Assembly: GCA_963281255.1 (NCBI GenBank)
Contig: OY725493.1
Location: forward strand, 1,301,550-1,365,549
DNA: 64,000 nucleotides
Source: Aphrocallistes beatrix
Taxonomy: Eukaryota; Porifera; Hexactinellida; Sceptrulophora; Aphrocallistidae
Direction: 5' to 3'
Part shown: piece after piece, positions 31,401 through 39,797 of the stretch
Layout: each line of letters begins with the position of its first letter
How positions within the stretch are numbered: the first letter of the stretch is position 1
Notes under the pieces: model-generated
Databases searched by the model: none
The model's input: only the letters and a program-made list of their open reading frames with translations
What the model was told of the DNA's origin: nothing
Program-made: the position numbers and the translations under genes

Positions 31401-33322
31401 ATATTTAGGAATGGAATATATTCCTCTGTTAGAGAACTTAGCAGCCCTCGAACTAGAAATGAAATCGACAAAGGAGAGCGAGGAACGTACCAAGAGCAAA
31501 TTTAAGGCGCGACTGGAGGGAAAAGAACTAATGCTTCTAGAAATGATTGAAAAGGAAAATTCTTTGAAAGGTGAGGTTGGTGCATTGCAGAAGGAAGGTC
31601 AGAGCTTGTCCGTTAAGTTTAATGACCTCTCACAACAGTATAGTGACATTGGACAAGAGAATCAACAAATAAAGTGAGTTATACGAATATACATATAATT
31701 TTTTGCCGATTGCTTAATGAATTTGGACAAAAACCTATCAAAAGTTTTAACCATAGCATTCTACTACACTAAGGCAATGGCACAAGCTTTATTTTTACCA
31801 AGGATGATATACACGTAGTAGAGTAATGCCATTTCACAGTATTGAGAATAAAATGTTCTCTGTCCACGATAAACCTTATGTATTACTAGCATATGCGAAC
31901 TATGTATCTTAGTACCCGAATCCGTTATTAAAATGTGTTTTGTCATCATCATATTGCACAACAAGCAATATTTAGCACTAATTTAATTTCTTATCCATTT
32001 TATACAGTCTTGACATTATGAATGCTTAATTAATGTAGGAAATCTCACCATGGTTCAAAGTCATGGGGCGATTTACTTTGTATGCCCAAAATGGCAATTT
32101 GCTCCAAAACTTTGAAATGCAATTTTAGGCAATCGAAGTGTCTTGTCGGTGAATAGGAAGTACCACATACTAGTGTCTAATATTTGCCGTCTTTGAGATA
32201 TATAACCCTAATCAGTCAAATTACATTTCCCTAGCAACGCAGGAATGTGTTAACATCCCAATGAAAATTCCGTCTATTTTAAACGGCTGGTCCATGGTGA
32301 GATTTCCTACATTTGTAAAGCATTTACAATGTCATTAATTAAGACTGTATAAAATGGGTAAGAAAACCGCCTAAATTAATTATATATAAATGCTGCTTGT
32401 TGCTCAATAAGATGATGACAAAACATATTTTAACAACGGATTCGGGCATTAAGGTATATTGTTTGTATATATTACATTCCCAAGGTCTATCTTGCACAGA
32501 GAACATTTTATTCCTAATACTGTGAACTCGCATTACTCCACTCTATCATCCTCGGTCAAAAATGAAGCTTTTGCCATTGCCTGGTTTATTCGAGGCAATG
32601 TATAGTTTAGAATGATGATATTATAGCCAATACAGTAATTGATAATATTATAAATCGGTTACTATAGAGAGCAAGTATCGAATCGTGATGGCGAGCTTAA
32701 CACTCTGAGAGAGCGAACAGCGGAAATAGAGAACGAGAAGTCCGGCCTATCAGATGAGATTCTAACACTGAACAAATGGAAAGATAATGAACTGTTAGCT
32801 CAGGGACATGCCAGGAAGCTACAGAGCAGCAGTTTCAACCCATTTCAGCGAGGCAGCCGAGAACAGAAACTGGAGAGTTATGCTCGCGTAATCCAGCAGC
32901 ACTGGTCAAAGTACAAGGCAGGTAAACGTCAGAAGTCCTACTCGGACGACCAAGCATGGGCGGTGAACATGGTTCAGAGCGGGTTCATTAAGTACAAAGG
33001 AGACACGGACGCAATTACCACAGGTGTCCAAGTGCTAGCTAAAGAGGAGTCTGCATCGTCAGCTGCACTAGAAGTTAGAGAACCCAAAGCAGATGCTAGT
33101 ACGCAGACAGAAGAGGTTATGTTGATCAGCGTCTTGAAAGAGTTGAAAGAGAGAGATGAACTCACCTGGGCTCTAGATACCATTCAGCAGAATTTTGAAG
33201 AGTTTTCCCAGAATAATCTAACCCTAGCACAGAGAGATGCGAGTAAGGAAGAGGGGATCAAGAGCTACATGAGCACGAAAGAAGCAATGCTACTCTACAA
33301 ACAATCGAAACCAGAGAACTAA
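25448..33322 (+). CDS. IQCE: IQCE-like coiled-coil and IQ-motif protein; host gene of a two-level nest
   Basis: Four exons, 25448-25917, 25994-26261, 31147-31673 and 32668-33322, join in frame to 639 residues. The order matches animal IQCE: a disordered Ser/Pro start, YLELQGLKKAV, LRRTEEELSRRDKELEEML, QQELVRTLGDKE, LILSLKRQIYTLQ, ALSKLQDDSKTMDVREMQ, long coiled coils, then an IQ motif (YARVIQQHWSKYKAGK) and a weaker second one. In vertebrates IQCE with EFCAB7 anchors the EVC complex at the ciliary base for Hedgehog signalling, so a cilium-base role is likely. Intron 2 (4.9 kb) contains SON and a GTPase gene; intron 3 contains a large palindrome. Confidence 0.85.
26405..30531 (-). CDS. SON: SON-like splicing co-factor (RS region, G-patch, dsRBD), nested in IQCE intron 2
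   Basis: Four exons, 29891-30531, about 28320-28460, about 27597-27876 and 26405-27497, join in consistent phase to roughly 740 residues. The N-terminal exon is Lys-rich and turns into Arg/Ser repeats, which continue in exon 2 (RDRSRSPTRRR). The last exon has ITSINKMLLG-like PTSINKMLLGIKPG, a G-patch (KLMEKMGWREGMALGK, DRKGLG), and a double-stranded RNA-binding domain starting GGKHPVCVLMEICAKKRW. These are the SON C-terminal domains in order. SON supports splicing of weak introns in nuclear speckles. Human SON exceeds 2,400 aa, and the long tandem repeats are absent here. Exon 2 and 3 borders are less certain. Confidence 0.88.
28631..29170 (+). CDS. Divergent Ras/Rab-like small GTPase, nested inside a SON intron
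   Basis: An intronless 179-codon gene. P-loop GEPNTGKSS sits at about 17-25, a switch I-like IGTSLKH at 41-47, and the G3 motif is WDTSEQ instead of the usual WDTAGQE. G4 is GSKVDL instead of NKxD, and G5 is weak (EVSI). There is no C-terminal cysteine, so prenylation is unlikely. The overall beta-alpha pattern fits the Ras superfamily, but I cannot place it in a named family. Altered G3 and G4 could mean altered hydrolysis or nucleotide preference. It runs opposite to SON and parallel to IQCE. Confidence 0.8.
   Translation: MEKIDSANTNLFVALLGEPNTGKSSFLKHSGGVKPEDNFKIGTSLKHKYLELDSKSIEFSVWDTSEQMCGPFLPLSVIKLIRNNDAVFCIYDVTDKSSLDGAIQYFAPIKMYTGSSPFVLIGSKVDLTEDRMVDAAYAEKVASDHAMHYFEVSIHNPVSCEYVFATVAAILTRNQSSIQ
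29348..29528. mobile_element. Mariner-like MITE with 27-bp perfect inverted ends
   Basis: Both ends read CAGGGTGTCTCAAAAGTTCT followed by GCAACAA, inverted, and are flanked by TA. The total is 181 bp with an AT-rich core and no coding capacity. The terminus and TA target are typical of the Tc1/mariner superfamily. It lies in a SON intron. Confidence 0.85.
31772..32582. mobile_element. About 0.8 kb imperfect palindrome (foldback MITE) in IQCE intron 3
   Basis: The left end AGGCAATGGCACAAGCTTTA pairs with the reverse complement of the right end, AGGCAATGGCAAAAGCTTCA. Pairing continues inward over several hundred bases, for example CCATGGTGAGATTTCCTACA at 32293 against its partner at about 32037-32056. 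No ORF of coding character was found. Target duplication was not identified, so the superfamily is open. Confidence 0.65.
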
Positions 33323-33543
33323 ATCTATTTTTACATTTTGCATCCCGATCCCTTATTCTATTTACGTATAATAGCTCATATATCGTACTTGTTGAATTAC
33401 ACAAATATAATACAGCATAATTAAAATATATAAAAACAAGTATTAAAATTAGGTTAATTTTAGGACAAACAAATTAACATGCATTCTATAAAATGGTGAC
33501 AGTATAGGTAGAGTAAATGAATATAAAAAATCAAACGCTAGAC

Positions 33544-35103
33544 TCATGTTTCATTTTCTAGTTCTAGTCGATCAGACGATCCCTGCTTTTTGAATTTGTC
33601 AGCCTTTTTGGGCTCTAAATCATCATAGAATGATTTCTGGGCGGCAATGGTGCCTGAACGCTTGAAGTTGGCAACTACTGTATGATCAATATTTTCCTCA
33701 TCCGAATTCTGAGTTGGAGAACGTATGCTTACTTTTGTATGTAGCCTCTTCAACTCATTCGGAGCCACTGATGTAAATTTAGTCTTGTCTGAATTACGTT
33801 CTTTCCTGAACCCAACGCAGCATTTCGTGTGGATGACCCTTCCTGCTAGAGCTAGCAACGCAGGAGAACCCCAGAATGTAAAAAAGAACCCGGCCAGTGT
33901 GCTTAGCCAGCTGGAGTAGTAATCTCTGAAGACTGTTTCACAGCAAGAGCTATTCCCGTTGAAATCTGTAATGCACCTGATGTATTCCTGCAAGTAACCG
34001 ATGTAAGGCAGCTTGAGGTTCTCGTACACGATGAAGTCTATCATGATGATCCATATCAGCGCCCCGAACGAGATGAGGAAGACTATAACCTGGAAGGCGA
34101 GGTCCGTGATGAGTGTTCGCTGCAACCCCTGACCAGCACTGGATATGAACTGCTGTGTGAACAGCTTGTAGAGGATGATGACGGAGAGGGTACCAAGGAT
34201 GAGGGAGAATAGGATGCCTGGCAGGTAGAGTGTAACGAAAATGAATTCGTCCTGTGGAAAGCAGACTTCTGGGACATTTAAGATTCGGTACCCTTGTCCC
34301 GATGTGTCGCCGAAGTAACTCACGATGACAACTAGAACGGGGGCGAGGAAGCATATGAGGAACTCAAATAGGTGTATCTTATTATAGTATTTCATTATCT
34401 TGGTCACGTGCAGAGGAAATGCAATTAGTATCGTTAAATTCACAAAGGCGCACAGATACCAGAGCATAAACGCAAATATTCCGTATTGAAACACTGCACC
34501 TTGGATCCTACACGCGATAGTGCTCGATTCTCTCGACTTGGCCAGCTCTACACTGCTACAGTAGAATCTCTCAGGGATTATTGCGCCGGATAGTATGGCG
34601 AATGATTGGATGAGGAGGGCAATCATTAAATAGAAGGAAGTGACGGTTGGAAACTTCCACACGGATTTGCCGGCCTGTACCCATGCGATGCTGAACACCA
34701 GACACATGCCTAACTGAAAGACCGCACCTAAGAGGGTGGAAATTCTGTAGATCCAAAAGTATGCATCACCTCCTGGATTCCACTTTATGCACTCAGGCAC
34801 ACATAATGTCCCATTGAACACGTACATGGAGGGACACGTACCGTTGAATGTGGTCCAGTTATAAGCAAGCGAATAAGAATTCGAGTCAGTGACGTTGCAA
34901 TTTCCGTTGTACACTACAGGTTTGGTGTTGTTGCGATTTGAATAGTCGATTTCTGGATCGATCACTTCAAATGTACCGATCAGAATACCGTTTAGCCCGC
35001 CTAATAATGGCGCAATAAACAAAACCCAAATGAAAATAATTACGCAGAGGCAAACAATTCTGAAGATCCATTTTTTTCTTTTTTGGTAATTCGGTTTCTT
35101 CAT
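33544..35103 (-). CDS. Multi-pass receptor-like membrane protein A (class F-like 7TM core plus an extra N-terminal helix)
   Basis: Intronless; the start is the ATG at 35103 (519 codons), because the frame upstream holds only a TTG and then a stop. A basic cytosolic start precedes a first helix (IFRIVCLCVIIFIWVLFIA), then about 90 extracellular residues with sequons and cysteines (CPSMY, LCVPECIKWNPGG). A seven-helix core and a charged cytosolic tail follow. Core motifs are WKFPTVTSFYLMIAL, FAILSGAIIPERFYC, SRESST, CRIQGAVFQYG and YRILNVPEVC. The Cys-bearing first loop and the C..QG motif at helix 3 recall Frizzled/Smoothened-like receptors, but no Frizzled Cys-rich domain is present. It is a paralogue of the gene at 42554-44194 in opposite orientation. 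Confidence 0.75.
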   Translation of the reverse strand: MKKPNYQKRKKWIFRIVCLCVIIFIWVLFIAPLLGGLNGILIGTFEVIDPEIDYSNRNNTKPVVYNGNCNVTDSNSYSLAYNWTTFNGTCPSMYVFNGTLCVPECIKWNPGGDAYFWIYRISTLLGAVFQLGMCLVFSIAWVQAGKSVWKFPTVTSFYLMIALLIQSFAILSGAIIPERFYCSSVELAKSRESSTIACRIQGAVFQYGIFAFMLWYLCAFVNLTILIAFPLHVTKIMKYYNKIHLFEFLICFLAPVLVVIVSYFGDTSGQGYRILNVPEVCFPQDEFIFVTLYLPGILFSLILGTLSVIILYKLFTQQFISSAGQGLQRTLITDLAFQVIVFLISFGALIWIIMIDFIVYENLKLPYIGYLQEYIRCITDFNGNSSCCETVFRDYYSSWLSTLAGFFFTFWGSPALLALAGRVIHTKCCVGFRKERNSDKTKFTSVAPNELKRLHTKVSIRSPTQNSDEENIDHTVVANFKRSGTIAAQKSFYDDLEPKKADKFKKQGSSDRLELENET

Positions 35104-36378
35104 TGAGTTTTTGAAAATGGCCTTTTGGTCCGAATAAGACCTATTTATATTATCAGTCGGTGAATCCAGTGTCAATGTCTTCCTTTAGCAAAAGCGTAGT
35201 AGGATTATGTAACATGCATAAAAAGATGCAGAGAATGCAATCCTACTTGTTAATATTGCATATACATACAACTTAGTTCTGATTGTAGGCAGCCTGGTGG
35301 TGTAGACGATTGAGTTACACAACCCGACCAGAGAAACCAGAGATTACAGATAATTCCATATATATTGATTCAGTGTCATTCTAATTCGGGGTATCTTCCA
35401 CGGCAAAATTAAATTCACAACCATAATATTCCAATGCATTTAATTCTCTCTGGTTAGATTTTTGTTTATAAATTGGTTAGATATCGGATACAGCTTAAAT
35501 TAATACAGATACTATTCCAGTTTTTTAAGTGGAATCAAAAAGTTTTAAATTGATTACAGATAAACCTCCAAAGTGGCACCTCCGAATTACGGCACCATTT
35601 CTACTCATGAATTGGCTATTCTCTGTAAATAATATTTTGTGGAACTTCGAAAAACACATCGAAATAAAAGTAAATTTTGAAACGCAACTTTTGCTTCTGA
35701 AATGCGCTAAGTTACATTGAATTAATTATGAAATTTGAAAAAAATAAGATTTATTAAGGCATGTATAATATAATTAACTACCAATCATAACTTCATAGCC
35801 AGAATAGCAGTAACAAAATAATTCTTCTTTCTCGACAAACTTGATCGAATAGTAATTTTCAAGAGTTGCAATATCTAAATATGAAAGGAATTCACAAAAA
35901 TCAAATTTTAACGACCGTCACGGTTTTATCGGTGACTCCGAAATGCGATAATCTCAGATACAGAATTTCAGAGATGTGCTGTACCTGTAATGACAGCCTG
36001 ATACTACATGTTATTTACTTTAGAAAGGAACAGAGGCGTAGCCAAGGTGTAGGTAGTATGCACAAAACATATAGACATGTATTGACATACAAATAATGAG
36101 AATTGAAGGGTTCTGTGGCGAAGTCGTAACATTTTGTCTCTAATAGTGTGACAAGACGATGTCAGAAATTCTTCGAGATGTTTGTTAACGATGGTCACAT
36201 TCAATTGTACGTATATGCACCACCTCAATGTGACAGTGCAAAATCTTGGCTACGCCACTGGCTCACAACCATACAAACTTATAAACAAAATCCACTCTAT
36301 TTCCCCAGTAAAGCTTATCTGTTGAACATAATTGATATACTAAACCATAGCTACAGAAACAAATCACAATATTGCCAT
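35104..36378. other. Spacer between receptor A and TMCO1
   Basis: Mostly AT-rich. Around 35285-35350, GCCTGGTGGTGTAGACGATT resembles a decayed tRNA-like SINE head, with no convincing B box. A hAT-like MITE lies at 36031-36260. Small ORFs here (for example 35529-35720) have no coding character. Confidence 0.35.
36031..36260. mobile_element. hAT-like MITE with CAG[A/T]GGCGTAGCCAAG ends
   Basis: The left end CAGAGGCGTAGCCAAG and the right end, read inverted as CAGTGGCGTAGCCAAG, give 16-bp inverted repeats with one mismatch and a 230-bp total. This terminus style is common in hAT elements. An 8-bp target duplication is not clear. Confidence 0.65.
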
Positions 36379-36948
36379 CTACCATACTTTCCCTGTAGAG
36401 GCATTAGCACTTGGCTGCCACATACTTCCTCCCAACCTGCCCACAGCTCTTGAAGGGGCGAACCCAGTCAGCTTCTGTAGATTCTCTCTAATCGCCATCG
36501 TACACAGAATGTAGAGAAAGATGAAAGAGCAATCCCTCATGTCATTTCCCATCAAATTCCTGTGAGTGAGTCCTTGTAAGAAAGGGATGGGTTCGAAAGG
36601 AAGTTTTGCCACCACCACAGCATCGAATATCTGGTTGAACATTCCCAACAAGGCAGTGAACGTGAAGCCCAGGATTACCATGGACTTTGTCTTGATCATG
36701 TTAATCTCGCGGTTATCTCCTTGCAGCTTTTCTTCGCTTTTTTCTAGCTTCTTCTTCTGATTCAAACCTGGTTTAGAAGTCCACGTCGCAGACTCCTTCT
36801 TTTTCTCTAACTTCTTCGCCTGTCTTTCAAGAGAAAGTTTCAATTTCTGGTAATGCTCAGTCCTGTAGACGAGGAGGTAGAGAGTGAGCTCGGAGAGACA
36901 GGCTGTCGCGAACGCAATGACAAGGATAATCAGTGAATAGCCGATCAT
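36379..36948 (-). CDS. TMCO1: TMCO1, ER calcium-leak and translocon-associated membrane protein
   Basis: An intronless 189-codon gene (human 188 aa). A first membrane helix is followed by LLVYRTEHYQKLK, the charged coiled-coil QAKKLEKKKE and KKKLEKSEEKL, then the hydrophobic FTALLGMFNQIFD, VVAKLPFEPIPFLQGLTHRNL, DCSFIFLYILCTM and APSRA. All are hallmarks of TMCO1, a DUF106/Oxa1-family protein of the ER. It works in the multipass translocon and is proposed to release excess ER calcium. It sits between receptor A and the NHL gene, all on the minus strand; nothing suggests a functional link. Confidence 0.96.
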   Translation of the reverse strand: MIGYSLIILVIAFATACLSELTLYLLVYRTEHYQKLKLSLERQAKKLEKKKESATWTSKPGLNQKKKLEKSEEKLQGDNREINMIKTKSMVILGFTFTALLGMFNQIFDAVVVAKLPFEPIPFLQGLTHRNLMGNDMRDCSFIFLYILCTMAIRENLQKLTGFAPSRAVGRLGGSMWQPSANASTGKVW

Positions 36949-37135
36949 GTTTATTCTATATTCTCAAATAAAACTATAACAGATCAAGATAAATATACGT
37001 ACTCATTTACTAAATATGCATAGCTATAGCTAAATATACTGAGAATAACTACAGAACGAATTACGTACTGGAATATACATATATATTTTAGGGGAATTAT
37101 AAATTTTTAGTGGGGAAGATAATATTAGAAATAAC

Positions 37136-38338
37136 TTAGAAAAATTGAATGGGATAGTTGGGATTTTGAGAGGCAATAATAATCCTCCCATCCGAGTCCA
37201 TTGAAATTCCTCTGGGCTTAACAAACTGTCCGGCAGCATACCCCTGCCCACCAAACCGATGTATCAGCTGTCCACCGCCTGTAAATACTAGCACGCAGTT
37301 CTCAACCGTATCTGTTAAAAGAATGTTGCCATTCTGATCAATAAATATGTTATACGATTCCACCACTTCCTTGCCTGGACCGTAGGAGATTATTTTCTGA
37401 ATCGGCTGGTGGTAATAATTGTAGACGAGAATACAAGGGTTATGATATGTGAGAATAAATATTTGGTCGTCAGTGGTCTTGACATCATCTGGAAAAGAGT
37501 TACACTCGATGAGAGAGAAAAGGTTCAGAGATTGATCCAGGACTACAATTCGTTTGTTTCTATTATCGCAAATATAAATATTTCCGTTCATGCTTGAGAC
37601 AGATACACCTTTAGGTTGATTCAACTCTACATTTTGGATGCTAGAAAACGAGCGAATAAAATTCCCATTCATTTCGTAAACGTTCAGGGTATGACGCATC
37701 ATTTGTGTAACATAAACTCTGTTTGCGAAAATACAGATGCCAAATGGTGTTGCCATCTCATCACAGAACGTAAACATGAATCCGCCAGTGTTGTCGAATA
37801 CCTGCACCCGATGGTTTCCTCCATCACAGATGTAAATTCGTTGAGAATGTTCATCAAAAGCTATCGCATTCGGAAACTTGAATTCTCCAGGAAGTGAACT
37901 ACTCGTTTTATGCGTTCCAAATGCAAGGACTGGCTGGCCTTTCGATGTATAATGATCCATGATTGATCTTGCATTGCGTTGGATATTTCCTAAAGATTGA
38001 ATTTTAATTTCAACCTCGCTATCCCATTCCAGATTTATACATTCTGTCCTCTTACAGTCCACAGATAATTCTCTGACTTTAGCTTCCAATGGAATCATCA
38101 CTTCTCTTAGCGTACTCGTATGCTGATTGTTTTTCAGGCTGCAGAAGGCTTGCTCTTTCGTAAGGAGGAGCTGTTGCAGTTCTCCATTTCTCCTTTCTTC
38201 TTCTTCTCTGTAACGCTCTTCTATCGTCTGTAGCTGATTGAGTAGTTGCTGCTCCCTTTCTTGCAATAACCTTCGTAAATGAGAGAATTTCTCAATTATT
38301 AGATTGCGAATGAACGCTATGTCGTTTAGGAATTCCAT
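37136..38338 (-). CDS. Coiled-coil NHL-repeat protein without RING or B-box
   Basis: An intronless 400-codon gene. Residues 1-120 are a charged coiled coil (LLQEREQQLLNQLQ, YREEEERRNGELQQ). From about 135 to the end is a beta-propeller of NHL repeats, with units such as FKFPNAIAFDEHSQRIYICD, NHRVQVFDNTG, LNQPKGVSV and FVKPRGISMDSDGR. It corresponds to the second half of a TRIM-NHL protein lacking its zinc-binding modules. NHL propellers bind RNA or proteins, and the target here is unknown. It is divergent to the TRIM-like NHL gene at 39798, 1.46 kb away, which suggests an inverted duplication with loss of the RING/B-box part. Confidence 0.8.
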   Translation of the reverse strand: MEFLNDIAFIRNLIIEKFSHLRRLLQEREQQLLNQLQTIEERYREEEERRNGELQQLLLTKEQAFCSLKNNQHTSTLREVMIPLEAKVRELSVDCKRTECINLEWDSEVEIKIQSLGNIQRNARSIMDHYTSKGQPVLAFGTHKTSSSLPGEFKFPNAIAFDEHSQRIYICDGGNHRVQVFDNTGGFMFTFCDEMATPFGICIFANRVYVTQMMRHTLNVYEMNGNFIRSFSSIQNVELNQPKGVSVSSMNGNIYICDNRNKRIVVLDQSLNLFSLIECNSFPDDVKTTDDQIFILTYHNPCILVYNYYHQPIQKIISYGPGKEVVESYNIFIDQNGNILLTDTVENCVLVFTGGGQLIHRFGGQGYAAGQFVKPRGISMDSDGRIIIASQNPNYPIQFF

Positions 38339-39797
38339 CCTTCTTTCTAATGTGCAATCAAGTTTTGTGCATTCGCAAAGAATTTAAAAATTTGCAGTTG
38401 TATATATACTGTATGCTCATTTGCAAAATCTAAAACAAAAGCATAATGTGATGCTACATAAAGCATTATGTGCCATGTTGCGCAACAAAGTTCTCCATCA
38501 GAATGGCTCTTCATTTGGAATGACAAAGCTACGAATAGTCTACATCATAGCATACTAGGTAATGGTTCAGCAATAGCTTGCATAATATTACAGAACTAGC
38601 TATGAGGAACGCCTATGGCGCCAGCTATGCAGACAAAGGTATTTGGAGTACATGCACTTTAATCTCCCCATTCAAAACAGAATAGATCAATGGTCATATC
38701 CAAAGAATTGACTAATTAATTATTGTATACATTTAACTGAGAGTTAAGCCATACAAGTTTGGGTAGTTACTATAAATAGAAAAATCTCAGGTGCAAATTA
38801 GGGTTGTTTTAACTGCGTTGTAAACATTTTTTTCGACATCAACCAATCTGATTTCAAGATTAGGGGGTCATCAGGATATATTTGAGGTAAGGTGTGGAAA
38901 TATGAATAATCGTTACATCAGGGACAAATCTATACCATATAAGGAAGTTACAAGTTTGGAAAAATCAAGGTCGGGAAGACTGATCAAAAACTTCTGGATT
39001 GGCGTAGTACACCACAAGAAGCAAACAGATGAACTTATTGTACCACAAATGCACTAAATTAAAACAGATTTAGCAACTTCATGAACTTTTTTCGTACATT
39101 TAGAATAGGAGGTATAAATCTAAGTTGACTAATTCATGAATTATCAATGAATTACTCAAATTTTGAAACTAAAATAATGAAAAACTATTTGATATTTCGC
39201 TTAGGGACTGAGCAATGTTAGAGGTATATAACATGAGCAACCTTTTAACCACTTTTGGGCATAGAATCTGCACTAATGTTTGAGATTTTGAATAATTCAT
39301 AATTCTTCATCATCTTTCAATGAATTATTCAACTTAGGTATAAATATGTTGACTGAACCTGATAGTTCCTTTGTTAGAAATGAGCAAGAATCATCCAAGG
39401 TCAATATTCCCCATTTCAGACAATGTATCGTGACTAGACATAGCCTACTTGAGTCCATTGTACATTACGTATCTGCTTGAATTTAATTATGCTTGCTGTT
39501 TTTACAATGCTATATTACTCATAAGAAATAAAAATAACTATAGGGACTGTTTTCATAGAACTGAAGCTAGTCGAGTGTTTAAATTCCTGTGTGTTTGTTG
39601 TTATGGGAGCTTAGCTAATAATCAATCACTCTGAAGCAACTGATAAGTCTCAGATATGTGTGTAATACAATACAACATATTTGAAATTCTTATGGATTGA
39701 GTAGTTTCAGGACCACCATGCCTTTATTATTGCAGTAAATATCAATTATTGAATTCTATATTTGTAGAATTTCATTAGACAATATCGATAATCAAAA
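38339..39797. promoter_or_regulatory. Divergent region between two NHL genes
   Basis: 1.46 kb of AT-rich DNA between head-to-head genes. Segments near 39115-39180 and 39285-39345 are imperfect inverted copies (TAAGTTGAYTAATTCAT-type), a decayed MITE or the hinge of an inverted duplication. No ORF of coding character was seen. It should contain both promoters. Confidence 0.3.

Noticed and set aside
31764..32533. Two short similar minus-strand ORFs in IQCE intron 3
   Set aside because: They lie in the two arms of the palindrome and share sequence for that reason.
35283..35350. tRNA-like SINE head or tRNA gene
   Set aside because: An A-box-like stretch is present, but there is no convincing B box or cloverleaf; too weak to annotate as its own feature.
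19795..38790. A short motif TACTATAAATAGAAAAA found near 19796 and again near 38768
   Set aside because: Only about 17 bp, AT-rich, and no further similarity around the two sites.
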